Shown: in pieces, positions 36,872 through 47,253 of the stretch | How positions within the stretch are numbered: position 1 is the stretch's first letter | How the letters are laid out: each line of letters starts with the position of its first letter | From: Pseudomonas panipatensis | Lineage (GTDB): Bacteria > Pseudomonadota > Gammaproteobacteria > Pseudomonadales > Pseudomonadaceae | DNA: 64,000 bases | Direction of reading: 5' to 3' | NCBI RefSeq assembly: GCF_900099785.1 | Contig: NZ_FNDS01000002.1 | Coordinates: 434,001-498,000, forward strand | Notes under the pieces: generated by a model | Seen by the model: only the letters and a program-made list of their open reading frames with translations | What the model was told of the DNA's origin: nothing | Databases searched by the model: none | Position numbers and translations under genes: made by a program

Positions 36872-38536
36872 TTACGCCAGCTTCTTGTAGCGCACGCGGT
36901 GCGGCTGCGAGGCGGCGTCGCCGAGGCGCTTCTTGCGATCGGCCTCGAACTCGGTGTAGTTGCCTTCGAAGAAGATCACCTGGCCATCGTCCTCGTAGGA
37001 GAGGATGTGGGTGGCGATCCGATCGAGGAACCAACGATCGTGGGAGATCACGATGGCGGCGCCGGGGAAGTCCAGCAGCGCTTCTTCCAGAGCACGCAGG
37101 GTTTCCACGTCGAGGTCGTTGGACGGTTCGTCGAGCAGCAGCACGTTGCCGCCCTGCTTCAGGGTCAGGGCCAGGTGCAGACGGCCACGCTCACCGCCGG
37201 AGAGGTCCTTGACGAACTTCTGCTGGTCGGCGCCCTTGAAGTTGAAGCGGCCGACGTAGCTGCGCGAGGGAACTTCGTAGTTGCCGATCTTGATCTGCTC
37301 GAAACCATCGGAAACCTGTTCCCAGACGGTCTTGTTGCCTTCCAGGCTGTCGCGGCTCTGGTCGACGCTGGCCAGTTGCACGGTCTCGCCGATCTCGATG
37401 CTGCCCGAATCCGGCTGCTCCTTGCCCATGATCATGCGGAACAGGGTCGACTTACCGGCACCGTTACCGCCGATCACGCCGACGATGGCGCCCTTGGGCA
37501 CGCTGAACGACAGGTTGTCGATCAGCACGCGGTCGCCATAGCCCTTGCAGACGTTATGGAACTCGATGACCTTGTCGCCCAGGCGCGGACCGGCCGGGAT
37601 ATAGATCTCGTTGGTCTCGCTGCGCTTCTGGAATTCCTGCGATTGCAGTTCCTCGAAGCGCTGCAGGCGGGCCTTGGACTTGGCCTGGCGGCCCTTGGCG
37701 CCCTGGCGCACCCACTCCAGCTCGGCCTTCATGGCTTTGGCGTGGGAGGCTTCCTGCTTGGCTTCCTGGGCCAGGCGGTTGGCTTTGGATTCCAGCCAGC
37801 CGGAGTAGTTGCCCTCGAAGGGGATGCCGTGGCCACGGTCCAGTTCGAGAATCCAGCCGGCGACGTTGTCGAGGAAGTAGCGGTCGTGGGTGATGGCCAC
37901 CACGGTGCCCGGGAAGTCGTGCAGGAAGTGCTCCAGCCAGGCCACCGAGTCGGCGTCCAGGTGGTTGGTCGGTTCGTCCAGCAGCAGCATGTCCGGCGCC
38001 GACAGCAGCAGGCGGCAGAGCGCCACACGGCGCTTCTCGCCACCGGACAGGTGCTCGATCTTGGCATCCCACGGCGGCAGGCGCAGGGCGTCGGCGGCGA
38101 CTTCCAGCTGACGCTCCAGGTTGTGCCCGTCGGAGGCTTGCAGAATGGCTTCCAGCTTGGCCTGCTCGGCGGCCAGGGCGTCGAAGTCGGCGTCCGGCTC
38201 GGCATAGGCGGCATAGACCTCGTCCAGGCGGGCCTGGGCCTGCTTGATCTGCCCGACGGCCTCCTCGACGATCTCGCGCACGTTGGCCTGCGGGTCGAGT
38301 TTGGGCTCCTGCGGCAGGTAGCCGACGTTGATGCCGGGCATCGGCCGGGCTTCGCCTTCGATCTCGGTGTCGACACCGGCCATGATGCGCAGCAGGGTGG
38401 ATTTACCCGCGCCGTTCAGGCCGAGCACGCCGATCTTGGCGCCGGGGAAGAACGACAGGGAGATGTCCTTGAGGATTTCACGCTTGGGCGGCACGACCTT
38501 GCCGACCCGGTGCATGGTGTAGACGTATTGAGCCAT
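36872..38536 (-). CDS. ettA: Energy-dependent translational throttle protein EttA (ABC-F)
   Basis: A 554-residue soluble ABC-F protein with two ATPase cassettes. Cassette 1: Walker A GLNGAGKST (near residue 40), signature LSGGEKRR, Walker B LLLLDEPTNHLD. Cassette 2: GGNGAGKST, signature LSGGERGR and LLLDEPSNDLD. The linker between them (about 240-320) carries the tRNA-interacting arm sequence of EttA. Length and composition match EttA; it binds the ribosomal E-site and gates translation by ATP/ADP level. Confidence 0.96.
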   Translation of the reverse strand: MAQYVYTMHRVGKVVPPKREILKDISLSFFPGAKIGVLGLNGAGKSTLLRIMAGVDTEIEGEARPMPGINVGYLPQEPKLDPQANVREIVEEAVGQIKQAQARLDEVYAAYAEPDADFDALAAEQAKLEAILQASDGHNLERQLEVAADALRLPPWDAKIEHLSGGEKRRVALCRLLLSAPDMLLLDEPTNHLDADSVAWLEHFLHDFPGTVVAITHDRYFLDNVAGWILELDRGHGIPFEGNYSGWLESKANRLAQEAKQEASHAKAMKAELEWVRQGAKGRQAKSKARLQRFEELQSQEFQKRSETNEIYIPAGPRLGDKVIEFHNVCKGYGDRVLIDNLSFSVPKGAIVGVIGGNGAGKSTLFRMIMGKEQPDSGSIEIGETVQLASVDQSRDSLEGNKTVWEQVSDGFEQIKIGNYEVPSRSYVGRFNFKGADQQKFVKDLSGGERGRLHLALTLKQGGNVLLLDEPSNDLDVETLRALEEALLDFPGAAIVISHDRWFLDRIATHILSYEDDGQVIFFEGNYTEFEADRKKRLGDAASQPHRVRYKKLA

Positions 38537-38839
38537 GGATACCTAGCTTCTGGGATGAAGATGATTGGGAAATGCCGCTACGGCTATCTCGCCCCGGCAT
38601 AGAGGGCGGCCCGCCCATGCAGGGCGCTGCCACTCGTCGCGGGCGGCGAGCGAAACCAGGGTCGATACGACCGATTTCGCGAAAAATGAGCGCACTGACC
38701 AGCGCGCGCGTGCGGCAAAGCTACCGGAATGGACCGGGAAGGGCAAACGACGCTCGTCGGCCGTACTGGCACTTAGCCGCGCTTCAAGGCATGCTACTGC
38801 GCGCCGAATCCTGTCGTTTCGCCCCCAGGTAGCCGCTTC
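38537..38839. other. Intergenic region between divergent ettA and morA
   Basis: About 300 bases without a supported gene. It contains the promoters of both genes by position, but no strong -35/-10 pair stands out. No terminator, repeat or RNA gene was recognised. Confidence 0.6.
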
Positions 38840-41800
38840 TTGTCAAAACCCTCTCGTTCTCCGGCCAGCCTGGCCCGACCAGGACGACTGGCCACCAAGA
38901 GCGGCCTGCTGCTGCTCGTCCTGTTGATGCTCGGCCTGCTGCTGTGGCAGTTGCGCCAGGAGTACGTCAGCCAAGAACGCTTCGAGCGCGAGCGGGTCAC
39001 TCTGTACGGCCAGGAACTGGCCCGGCAACTGTCGCTGATGCTGGAGCTCAAGGCCCTCGCCGCGCGCACCCTGGCCAGCCAGCGCCTGCGCCTGAACGAA
39101 GAGCCGGCCACCCTGATGGGCGACCTGGGCCGCCTGTACCCGGCGCTGCGCAGCCTGGTCTGGCTGGACCGCGATGGCAGACCGCAACTGGATACCGCCC
39201 CGGGCAGCGCAGACGACGACTTCATCGGCAGTCTGCTGCGGCGCAGCAACGGCCGGGCGTTCTACTACAGCTACAGTGAAAGCGCTGGCGGCCTCGTCTA
39301 CGTGCTGCTGCGCCCGGAAGACAGCGCCGATGGCCCGATCGCCATCCTGCGCATCGACGCCAACGAGTCCCGCCGCCAATGGGAGGGCAAGGCGCCGCTC
39401 GGTACGCCCCCCTGGCTGCTGGAAGATGCCAACGGCAAGACGATCTTCAGCCACCCCGACGACAGCGCGTTACCGCCGCCCGTCAGCGTCGAGTCCGGCG
39501 CCGGCTCGCAACGCCTGGATGGCGTGAGCATCGCCAACAGCGACTGGCAGGTGCGTCCGTTGCTGGACCCCAGCCAGGCCAGTCGCAACCTGTTGCCGCG
39601 CCTGGCGGGCGAGCTGGCCTTGCTGCTCATGCTCGGCGGCGTGACCTGCGCCGCCTTGTGGCGCCTGCAGCGCGAGCAGCAGAATCTGCGCGCGCTCACC
39701 GCCGACTCGCAATCGCGCCTGCGCCAGGCCGCCCAGGCCCTGGCCGCCATCGACGAGCGCGTTCTGGTGACCCGTGCCGACGGTCGCCTGGCCTACCTCA
39801 ATCCGCAGGCCGAACAGTTATTCGGCATCCGCGCCGAGGATGCCGAGCGGCACTACCTGATGAACCTGCTGCCGGGACTCGGCCAGCCGTCGCCGCCGGA
39901 TGGCGCGCAACCCGCTACCGGCACCGAGCTGGTAAGCCTGGAGCACCACGGCCGCCTCCGCGTGTTCGCCGTCAGCCACCACGCCCTGGACGACAGCCAG
40001 CTACCGGCGGAAATCTCCTGGGTGCTGCGCGGCAGCCTGCCGCAAGGCGGCAATGTCTGGGTGCTGCGCGACGTCACCGAGGAGCAGCGTTCGCTGCAAG
40101 TGCTGGAAGAAACCCGGCGGCGCTATCAGGACATCTTCGACGGCGTCGGCGTAGCGCTTTGCGTGCTCGATCTGGCCGCGCTGCGCGAGTTCCTGATCGA
40201 CAACGGCCTGCGCGACGAAGCGGCGCTGCAGGATTGGCTGGATCAGCGCGAAGAGCACTGGCCGAGGCTGCTGCGGCTGATCCGCGTCAGCGAGATCAAC
40301 GATGTGGCCAAGGGCCTGCTCGGCGTGAGCAGCAGCGAACAGGCCTGGCGGCACCTGATCGGCGGCACTGCGCGGCGTCCGGGCAGCGTGCGCGTGCGCT
40401 TGATCGTCGCGGTACTGAGCGGCGCCAGCGTGGTCGAGCAGGAAGTCGCCCTGCGCAGCCGGCAAGGCGAACTGCACCACTTCTGGCTGCAAGTCCGCAT
40501 GCCGGAGCGGCCGCAAGACTTCGGCGCGGTCACCCTCAGCCTGTCCGACATCAGCAGCCGCAAACAGATCGAGCTGTCCCTGATCGAGCGCGAGAAATTC
40601 TGGTCCGACGCGGTTCGCGCGGTCCCGGATACCCTCTACATCCAGGAAATCCCTTCGCGCCGGGTGCTCTTCAGCAACCACCACCTGGGCATCAAGCTCG
40701 GCTACAGCGACGCCGAACTGGAGCACATGGGAGAACAGTTCTGGGAACTTCTGCTGCACCCGGACGATGCCGAGTACTACTGGCGCGTGCGCAATCTGCA
40801 GCAGGTGATCGGCGACAGCATCCTGCTCGACAGCCAGATGCGCTGGCGCCACCGGGACGGCAGCTGGCACTGGTTCGACATCCGCGAGCAGGCCTTCAGC
40901 CGCGATGCCGAAGGACGCGTGGCGCGCCTGATCGGCGTGGTCAAGGACATCACCGAGAGCGTCGAGGCGAGCAACTCGCTGCGCGAAAGCAGCCGCCGCT
41001 ACCAGATGCTGGCGGAGAGCATCAGCGACGTCATCCTCACCACCGACGCCCGGCTGAACATCGACTACATCAGTCCGTCGATCCAGCAGACCTTCGGCTA
41101 CAGCCCGGAATGGCTGCTGCAGAACGGCTTCCAGAATGTCGCCACCAACCCGATACAACTGGCCCGTCTGAACGCCCTGCTGGAGCGCGTGCGCGACGCC
41201 ATCGATGCGCCACAACGCCTGGCCGCGCTGCGCGAGTCCAGCGCGGTACACCTGTTCAACCTCGACTGCCTGCGCGCCGACGGCCGCAAGATTCCCGTGG
41301 ACCTGCGCATCGCCCTCATGTGGGATGACCACGGACGCTTCGTCGGCCTGCTCGGCGTGGCCCGCGACATCAGCCAGCAACGCCGCGCCGAGCGCGAAAT
41401 GCGCATGGCGGCTACGGTCTTCGAGCATTCCACCGCGGCGATCATGGTCACCGACCCGGCCGGCTACATCGTCCAGGTCAACGACTCCTTCTCGCGCCTC
41501 ACCGGCTACACCGCCGCCGAGGTGCTGGACCAGCAGCCGCGCCTGCTCACCGCCGACCGCCAGGAAGCCAACCAGCTCAAGCATGTGCTCGACAGCCTGC
41601 AACTGAGCGGAAGCTGGGAAGGCGAGATCCTGCAGAAGCGCAAGAGCGGCGAACTCTATCCGTCCTGGGTCGGCATCACCGCGGTGCAGGACGAAGAAGG
41701 CGACCTGGTCAGCTTCGTCTGCTTCTTCAGCGATATCAGCGAGCGCAAGGCCAGCGAACGGCGCATCCACCGCCTGGCCTACTACGACGCCCTGACCCAC

Positions 41801-43087
41801 CTGCCCAACCGCACGCTGTTCCAGGACCGCCTGCACACCGCCCTGACGCAGGCCGAGCGCCATCGCCAGTGGGTGGTGCTGATGTTCCTCGATCTCGACC
41901 GCTTCAAGCCGATCAACGACTCCCTCGGCCACGCCGCCGGCGACCGCATGCTCAAGGAAGTGGCCGAGCGCCTGAGCCACTGCGTCAGCGATACCGACAC
42001 GGTGGCGCGCATGGGCGGCGACGAGTTCACCCTGCTGCTGCCTGGCCGCGTCGATCGCGAGAGCGCGCTCAAGCGCGCCATCCAGGTCGCCGAGCAGATT
42101 CTCGCCAGCCTGGCCCGGCCCTTCACCCTCGAAGGCCGCGAATTCTTCGTCACCGCCAGTATCGGCGTGGCCTTGTCGCCCCAGGATGGCGCCGAGCTGA
42201 GCCAGTTGATGAAGAACGCCGACACCGCCATGTACCACGCCAAGGAAGTCGGCAAGAACAACTTCCAGTTCTACCAGGCCGAGATGAACGCCCGCGCCCT
42301 GGAACGCCTGGAGCTGGAAAGCGACCTGCGCCGCGCCATCGAGCAGAACGAGTTCATCCTCCACTACCAGCCGCAGTTCACCGGCGACGGCCGCCGCCTG
42401 ACCGGCGCCGAGGCCCTGCTGCGCTGGCGCCACCCGCGCCGCGGGCTGATCCCGCCGACCGAATTCGTCCCGGTGCTGGAGGAACTCGGCCTGATCGCCC
42501 AGGTCGGCGACTGGCTGCTGGCCGAGGCCTGCCAGCAGTTGAAGACCTGGCACCGCGACAAGGTGCGGGTGCCCAAGGTCTCGGTGAACCTCTCCGCCCG
42601 ACAGTTCGCCGACGGCCAACTGGGCACGCGCATCGCCGCCATCCTCGCGGAAACCGGCATCGCGCCGGCCTGCCTGGAACTGGAGCTGACCGAAAGCATC
42701 CTGATGAACGATGTATCGCAGGCCATGCACATCCTCTCCGGCCTCAAGCAACTGGGGCTGGCCATTGCGGTGGACGACTTCGGCACCGGCTACTCGTCGC
42801 TGAACTACCTCAAGCAGTACCCCATCGACGTGCTGAAGATCGACCGCAGCTTCGTCGACGGCCTGCCCCACGGCGAACAGGATGCGCAGATCGCCCGCGC
42901 CATCATCGCCATGGCCCACAGCCTGAACCTGATGGCGATCGCCGAAGGCGTGGAGAGCCAGGAGCAACTGGATTTCCTCCGCGAACACGGCTGCGACGAG
43001 GTGCAGGGCTTCCTCTTCGGCCGGCCGATGAGCCCCGAGCAGTTCGCCGCGCTGTTCTCCAGCAACGCCCTGTTCCTGCTCGGCTGA
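38840..43087 (+). CDS. morA: Membrane sensor diguanylate cyclase/phosphodiesterase MorA
   Basis: A 1415-residue cyclic-di-GMP regulator of motility and biofilm. Two N-terminal membrane segments (about residues 19-38 and 251-271) flank a periplasmic sensor. Several PAS/PAC domains follow (about 290-980; PAC-like endings such as VVKDITE, VARDISQ and FFSDISE). The GGDEF motif GGDEF is intact at 1059-1063 and the EAL motif at 1191-1193, so both activities may be present. The start TTG 38840 has AGGT about 10 bases upstream; no ATG in this frame lies nearby that keeps the first membrane segment. Length equals P. aeruginosa MorA, and glyA follows as there. Confidence 0.93.
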   Translation: MSKPSRSPASLARPGRLATKSGLLLLVLLMLGLLLWQLRQEYVSQERFERERVTLYGQELARQLSLMLELKALAARTLASQRLRLNEEPATLMGDLGRLYPALRSLVWLDRDGRPQLDTAPGSADDDFIGSLLRRSNGRAFYYSYSESAGGLVYVLLRPEDSADGPIAILRIDANESRRQWEGKAPLGTPPWLLEDANGKTIFSHPDDSALPPPVSVESGAGSQRLDGVSIANSDWQVRPLLDPSQASRNLLPRLAGELALLLMLGGVTCAALWRLQREQQNLRALTADSQSRLRQAAQALAAIDERVLVTRADGRLAYLNPQAEQLFGIRAEDAERHYLMNLLPGLGQPSPPDGAQPATGTELVSLEHHGRLRVFAVSHHALDDSQLPAEISWVLRGSLPQGGNVWVLRDVTEEQRSLQVLEETRRRYQDIFDGVGVALCVLDLAALREFLIDNGLRDEAALQDWLDQREEHWPRLLRLIRVSEINDVAKGLLGVSSSEQAWRHLIGGTARRPGSVRVRLIVAVLSGASVVEQEVALRSRQGELHHFWLQVRMPERPQDFGAVTLSLSDISSRKQIELSLIEREKFWSDAVRAVPDTLYIQEIPSRRVLFSNHHLGIKLGYSDAELEHMGEQFWELLLHPDDAEYYWRVRNLQQVIGDSILLDSQMRWRHRDGSWHWFDIREQAFSRDAEGRVARLIGVVKDITESVEASNSLRESSRRYQMLAESISDVILTTDARLNIDYISPSIQQTFGYSPEWLLQNGFQNVATNPIQLARLNALLERVRDAIDAPQRLAALRESSAVHLFNLDCLRADGRKIPVDLRIALMWDDHGRFVGLLGVARDISQQRRAEREMRMAATVFEHSTAAIMVTDPAGYIVQVNDSFSRLTGYTAAEVLDQQPRLLTADRQEANQLKHVLDSLQLSGSWEGEILQKRKSGELYPSWVGITAVQDEEGDLVSFVCFFSDISERKASERRIHRLAYYDALTHLPNRTLFQDRLHTALTQAERHRQWVVLMFLDLDRFKPINDSLGHAAGDRMLKEVAERLSHCVSDTDTVARMGGDEFTLLLPGRVDRESALKRAIQVAEQILASLARPFTLEGREFFVTASIGVALSPQDGAELSQLMKNADTAMYHAKEVGKNNFQFYQAEMNARALERLELESDLRRAIEQNEFILHYQPQFTGDGRRLTGAEALLRWRHPRRGLIPPTEFVPVLEELGLIAQVGDWLLAEACQQLKTWHRDKVRVPKVSVNLSARQFADGQLGTRIAAILAETGIAPACLELELTESILMNDVSQAMHILSGLKQLGLAIAVDDFGTGYSSLNYLKQYPIDVLKIDRSFVDGLPHGEQDAQIARAIIAMAHSLNLMAIAEGVESQEQLDFLREHGCDEVQGFLFGRPMSPEQFAALFSSNALFLLG

Positions 43088-43211
43088 AAGGCGCCGCGCC
43101 AGCCGCGTGAAAGCCACTTGTCCGGCACATGACCGCGTTTCATGTGCCAGCACAGCCGGCATGGGTTAGAATGCGCACCTTTTCCCAGCACCGATCCTTA
43201 TGAGGACCGCC

Positions 43212-44465
43212 ATGTTCAGCCGTGATTTGACCCTCGCCCGCTACGATGCCGAACTCTTTGCCGCGATGGAGCAAGAAGCCCAGCGCCAGGAAGAGCACAT
43301 CGAGCTCATCGCCTCCGAGAACTACACCAGCCCGGCGGTGATGGAAGCCCAGGGTTCCGTGCTGACCAACAAGTACGCCGAAGGCTACCCGGGCAAGCGC
43401 TACTACGGTGGTTGCGAGTACGTCGACGTGGTCGAGCAACTGGCCATCGATCGCGCCAAGCAACTGTTCGGCGCCGACTACGCCAACGTCCAGCCGCATG
43501 CCGGTTCCCAGGCCAACGCCGCGGTCTACCTGGCCCTGCTGAATGCCGGTGACACCCTCCTCGGCATGAGCCTGGCCCACGGCGGCCACCTGACCCACGG
43601 CGCCAGCGTCTCCTCCTCCGGCAAGCTGTACAACGCCGTGCAGTACGGCATCGACGCCAACGGCCTGATCGACTACGACGAAGTCGAGCGCCTGGCCGTC
43701 GAGCACAAGCCGAAGATGATCGTCGCCGGCTTCTCCGCCTATTCCCAGGTACTGGACTTCGCCCGCTTCCGCGCCATCGCCGACAAGGTCGGAGCCTACC
43801 TGTTCGTCGACATGGCCCACGTCGCCGGCCTGGTCGCCGCTGGCGTGTATCCGAACCCGGTGCCGTTCGCCGACGTGGTCACCACCACCACCCACAAGAC
43901 CCTGCGCGGCCCGCGCGGCGGCCTGATCCTCGCGCGCAAGAACGAAGAGATCGAGAAGAAGCTCAACTCCGCGGTCTTCCCGGGCGCCCAGGGCGGCCCG
44001 CTGGAGCACGTCATCGCCGCCAAGGCGGTGTGCTTCAAGGAAGCCCTGCAGCCGGAATTCAAGGCTTACCAGCAGCAGGTCCTGAAAAACGCCCAGACCA
44101 TGGCCAGCGTGTTCATCGAACGCGGCTTCGACGTGGTCTCCGGCGGCACCCAGAACCACCTGTTCCTGCTCTCGCTGATCAAGCAGGACATCACCGGTAA
44201 AGATGCCGACGCCGCCCTGGGCCGCGCCTTCATCACCGTGAACAAGAACAGCGTGCCGAACGACCCGCGCTCGCCCTTCGTCACCTCGGGCCTGCGCATC
44301 GGCACCCCGGCGGTCACCACCCGCGGCTTCAAGGAAGCCGAGTGCCGCGAGCTGGCCGGCTGGATCTGCGACATCCTGACCAACATGGGCGACGAGTCGG
44401 TGGTCGACAGCGTGCGCGAGAAGGTCAAGGCCATCTGCGCCAAGTTCCCGGTGTACGGCAACTAA
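43212..44465 (+). CDS. glyA: Serine hydroxymethyltransferase GlyA
   Basis: A 417-residue PLP enzyme that interconverts serine and glycine and feeds one-carbon units to tetrahydrofolate. PLP lysine is Lys229 in [15 protein letters not shown]. The N-terminus [19 protein letters not shown] and the substrate segment [34 protein letters not shown] are family landmarks. ATG 43212 is chosen over ATG 43200 because GAGGA (43203-43207) fits it. A terminator follows 18 bases after the stop. Confidence 0.98.
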   Translation: MFSRDLTLARYDAELFAAMEQEAQRQEEHIELIASENYTSPAVMEAQGSVLTNKYAEGYPGKRYYGGCEYVDVVEQLAIDRAKQLFGADYANVQPHAGSQANAAVYLALLNAGDTLLGMSLAHGGHLTHGASVSSSGKLYNAVQYGIDANGLIDYDEVERLAVEHKPKMIVAGFSAYSQVLDFARFRAIADKVGAYLFVDMAHVAGLVAAGVYPNPVPFADVVTTTTHKTLRGPRGGLILARKNEEIEKKLNSAVFPGAQGGPLEHVIAAKAVCFKEALQPEFKAYQQQVLKNAQTMASVFIERGFDVVSGGTQNHLFLLSLIKQDITGKDADAALGRAFITVNKNSVPNDPRSPFVTSGLRIGTPAVTTRGFKEAECRELAGWICDILTNMGDESVVDSVREKVKAICAKFPVYGN

Positions 44466-44483
44466 GCCGCACCCTGGAACGCG

Positions 44484-44510
44484 AAAAGCCCGGCGAATGC
44501 CGGGCTTTTT
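44484..44510 (+). terminator. Rho-independent terminator of glyA
   Basis: AAAAGCCCGGC, loop GAAT, GCCGGGCTTTTT. Symmetric, so active in both directions. Confidence 0.93.
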
Positions 44511-44619
44511 CGTTTCCGCTGTCTCGTCGCCATCGTCCCCCGCTGGCAGGCCCGGCGGCGGCCAACTAGGCTCGTGCTGAGACCGACCGACAGGCTCGTT
44601 ACCCCCGATGCGAGCGAGC

Positions 44620-44628
44620 TGCTATCAT
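44620..44628 (+). promoter_or_regulatory. Extended -10 promoter element for the purine permease
   Basis: TGCTATCAT (44620-44628) matches TGn-TATAAT except for one base. The -35 region (GTTACC near 44599) is weak. A transcript from here would carry the 12-base palindrome at 44670 in its leader. Confidence 0.5.
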
Positions 44629-44669
44629 GCGCGCCTTTTTTGCCCAGGCCTTGCAAGCCGGCCTTTTCT

Positions 44670-44681
44670 GACCGATCGGTC
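44670..44681. promoter_or_regulatory. Perfect 12-base palindrome, possible operator of the permease gene
   Basis: GACCGATCGGTC (44670-44681), 35 bases before ATG 44716. It lies downstream of the predicted promoter and resembles TetR-family operators. No TetR gene is adjacent. Confidence 0.4.
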
Positions 44682-44715
44682 GATTGAATAAGACGCCCAA
44701 CCACGGGAGCACGAC

Positions 44716-46011
44716 ATGCTGGAAAAGCTGTTCCAACTCAAGGCGCACAACACCAACGTACGCACGGAAATCCTGGCGGGAATCACCACCTTCCTGACCA
44801 TGGCTTACATCCTTTTCGTCAACCCGAGCATCCTCGGCGAGACCGGCATGGACAAGGGCGCGGTGTTCGTCGCCACCTGCCTGGCCGCGGCCATCGGCTC
44901 GACGATCATGGGGGTGATCGCCAACTACCCGATCGCCCTGGCGCCGGGCATGGGCCTGAATGCCTTCTTCACCTACACCGTGGTGCTGCACATGGGCCAC
45001 ACCTGGCAGGTAGCGCTGGGCGCGGTGTTCCTCTCGGCGTGCATGTTCTTCGTGATCTCGATCTTCCGCATCCGCGAGTGGATCATCAACAGCATCCCCC
45101 TGGCCCTGCGCTCGGCCATCGCCGCCGGCATCGGCCTGTTCCTCGCGCTGATCGCCCTGAAGGAGTCCGGCATTGTCGTGGCCAACCCGGCGACCCTGGT
45201 GGGGATGGGCGACCTGGCCAAGCCGGAGCCGCTGCTGGCGATTCTCGGCTTCATCCTCATCGTCGCCCTGGAAGCCCGCCGCGTGACCGGCGCGGTGATG
45301 ATCGGCATCCTCGCCGTGACCTTCGCCGCCATCGCCCTGGGCATCAGCAAGTTCGGCGGCGTGATGTCGATGCCGCCGTCGCTGGCGCCGACCTTCCTCC
45401 AACTGGACATCAAGGGCGCCCTGGACATCGGCCTGACCAGCGTGATCTTCGCCTTCCTCTTCGTCGACCTGTTCGACAACTCCGGGACCCTGATCGGCGT
45501 GGCCAAGCGCGCCGGCCTGATGGGCAAGGACGGCTACATGCCGAAGATGGGCCGCGCGCTGATCGCCGACAGCACCGCCGCCATGTTCGGCTCGCTGCTC
45601 GGCACCTCGACCACCACCAGCTACATCGAATCGGCGGCCGGCGTTTCCGCCGGCGGGCGCACCGGCCTGACCGCCGTGGTGGTCGCCATCCTGTTCCTCC
45701 TGGCGCTGTTCTTCGCCCCGCTGGCGGGTAACGTGCCGGCTTTCGCCACCGCCCCGGCGCTGTTCTTCGTCGCCGTACTGATGGCCTCCGGCCTGGCCGA
45801 GATCGACTGGGACGATCTCACCGTCGCCGCGCCCGTGGTGGTCACCGCGCTGGCCATGCCGCTGACCTTCTCCATCGCCAACGGCATCGCCTTCGGTTTC
45901 ATCACCTGGACCGCCTGCAAGCTGCTCGCCGGCCGCTTCCGCGAGCTGAACTGGGCGCTGGTGATCCTCTCGGTGCTGTTCGTCATCAAGCTGGGCTGGT
46001 ACAACGCCTGA
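44716..46011 (+). CDS. NCS2/AzgA-type purine (adenine, guanine or hypoxanthine) permease
   Basis: A 431-residue transporter with about 12-13 hydrophobic segments. AzgA-type landmarks are present: the N-terminal VRTEILAGITTFLTMAYILFVNP, IALAPGMGLNAFFTYTV, FVDLFDNSGTLIGVAKRAG and GTSTTTSYIESAAGVSAGGRTG. Proton-driven uptake of adenine or guanine/hypoxanthine is the family role; substrate cannot be fixed from sequence. It is a single-gene unit between glyA and a repeat element. Confidence 0.93.
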   Translation: MLEKLFQLKAHNTNVRTEILAGITTFLTMAYILFVNPSILGETGMDKGAVFVATCLAAAIGSTIMGVIANYPIALAPGMGLNAFFTYTVVLHMGHTWQVALGAVFLSACMFFVISIFRIREWIINSIPLALRSAIAAGIGLFLALIALKESGIVVANPATLVGMGDLAKPEPLLAILGFILIVALEARRVTGAVMIGILAVTFAAIALGISKFGGVMSMPPSLAPTFLQLDIKGALDIGLTSVIFAFLFVDLFDNSGTLIGVAKRAGLMGKDGYMPKMGRALIADSTAAMFGSLLGTSTTTSYIESAAGVSAGGRTGLTAVVVAILFLLALFFAPLAGNVPAFATAPALFFVAVLMASGLAEIDWDDLTVAAPVVVTALAMPLTFSIANGIAFGFITWTACKLLAGRFRELNWALVILSVLFVIKLGWYNA

Positions 46012-46031
46012 GTCATCTTTACCCGTGCAGC

Positions 46032-46103
46032 ATGGGTATCGCTTCGCTCAACTCATCCTACAGATGCATGACGTAGGATGGCGTAGAGCACCGTGATACC
46101 CAT
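46032..46103. repeat. REP-type nested inverted repeat upstream of trmA
   Basis: Outer arms ATGGGTATC (46032-46040) and GATACCCAT (46095-46103); inner arms CATCCTAC (46054-46061) and GTAGGATG (46073-46080). It shares GGGTATCGCTTCGC with the element at 13834. It fills most of the permease-trmA gap and can fold into a cruciform or a terminator-like RNA. Confidence 0.7.
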
Positions 46104-46137
46104 CGAATGCCGCCGCCCCACACGAGTCGCCCGCCCC

Positions 46138-47223
46138 ATGAGCAGTCCCCGCTTCGATCCCGCCGCCTACGACACCCAACTGGCCGAGAAGGCCGCACGC
46201 CTGCGCGAGCTGCTGGCGCCCTTCGCCGCTCCCGAGCCGACGCTGTTCGACTCGCCCCGCGAGCACTACCGCCTGCGCGCCGAATTCCGCCTCTGGCGTG
46301 AAGGCGAACAGCGCCACTACGCGATGTTCGAGGCCGGCGACAAGCACACGCCGATCCTCATCGAGGACTTCCCCATCGCCAGCCAGCGTATCAACCAGTT
46401 GATGCCGCGCCTGAAGGCGGCCTGGGCCGAGCCGGCGCTGGGGCACAAGCTGTTCCAAGTGGAGTTCCTCACCACCCTGGCTGGCGACGCGCTCATCACC
46501 CTCTGCTACCACCGGCCGGTCGACGACGCCTGGCAAGCCGCCGCACAGACGCTCGCCGCCGAGCTGGGCGTGAGCATCGTCGGGCGCTCCCGGGGCAAGC
46601 GCCTGGTGGTCGGTCGCGACTATGTCGAAGAGGCGTTGCAGGTGGCCGGGCGGACGTTCCGCTACCGCCAGCCGGAAGGCGCCTTCACCCAGCCCAACGG
46701 CGAGGTCTGCCAGAAGATGCTGAACTGGGCCTATGAGACCCTCGGCCAGCGCGACGACGACCTGCTGGAGCTTTACTGCGGCAACGGCAACTTCACCCTG
46801 CCGCTGGCCACCCGCGTGCGCAAGGTGCTGGCCACCGAGATCAGCAAGACCTCGGTCAACGCCGCACTGGCCAACCTGGCCGACAACGCGGTGGATAACG
46901 TCAGCCTGGTGCGCCTCTCCGCCGAGGAGCTGACCCAGGCGCTCAACGAGGTGCGCCCGTTCCGCCGCCTGGCCGACATCGACCTGAAGCGCTACGACTT
47001 CGGCAGCGTCTTCGTCGATCCGCCGCGCGCCGGCATGGACCCGGACACCTGTGAACTGACCCGGCGTTTCCAGCGCATCCTGTACATCTCCTGCAACCCG
47101 GAGACCCTGGCGCAGAACATCGCCCAGTTGCACGACACCCACCAGGTCACGCGCTGCGCCCTGTTCGACCAGTTCCCCTATACCCACCACATGGAAGCCG
47201 GCGTTCTCCTCGAACGCCGCTGA
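46138..47223 (+). CDS. trmA: tRNA (uracil-5-)-methyltransferase TrmA
   Basis: A 361-residue SAM-dependent enzyme making m5U54 in tRNA T-loops. Landmarks: SAM-binding [24 protein letters not shown], nucleophile Cys319 in ISCNPETL, and the C-terminal [17 protein letters not shown] of TrmA rather than RlmD/RlmC. No N-terminal TRAM or iron-sulfur cysteines, as expected for TrmA. ATG 46138 ([12 protein letters not shown]) is the standard start. Confidence 0.96.
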   Translation: MSSPRFDPAAYDTQLAEKAARLRELLAPFAAPEPTLFDSPREHYRLRAEFRLWREGEQRHYAMFEAGDKHTPILIEDFPIASQRINQLMPRLKAAWAEPALGHKLFQVEFLTTLAGDALITLCYHRPVDDAWQAAAQTLAAELGVSIVGRSRGKRLVVGRDYVEEALQVAGRTFRYRQPEGAFTQPNGEVCQKMLNWAYETLGQRDDDLLELYCGNGNFTLPLATRVRKVLATEISKTSVNAALANLADNAVDNVSLVRLSAEELTQALNEVRPFRRLADIDLKRYDFGSVFVDPPRAGMDPDTCELTRRFQRILYISCNPETLAQNIAQLHDTHQVTRCALFDQFPYTHHMEAGVLLERR

Positions 47224-47253
47224 GGCACGCCCGCCCCGGGCTGGGCGGCGCGG

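Noticed and set aside
40001-43162. A 1053-codon minus-strand frame opposite morA
   Set aside because: Antisense shadow of the GGDEF/EAL protein; no ribosome-binding site or recognisable motif.
43088-43211. A glycine or other riboswitch before glyA
   Set aside because: The 124-base gap shows no conserved riboswitch core or terminator; nothing to support it.
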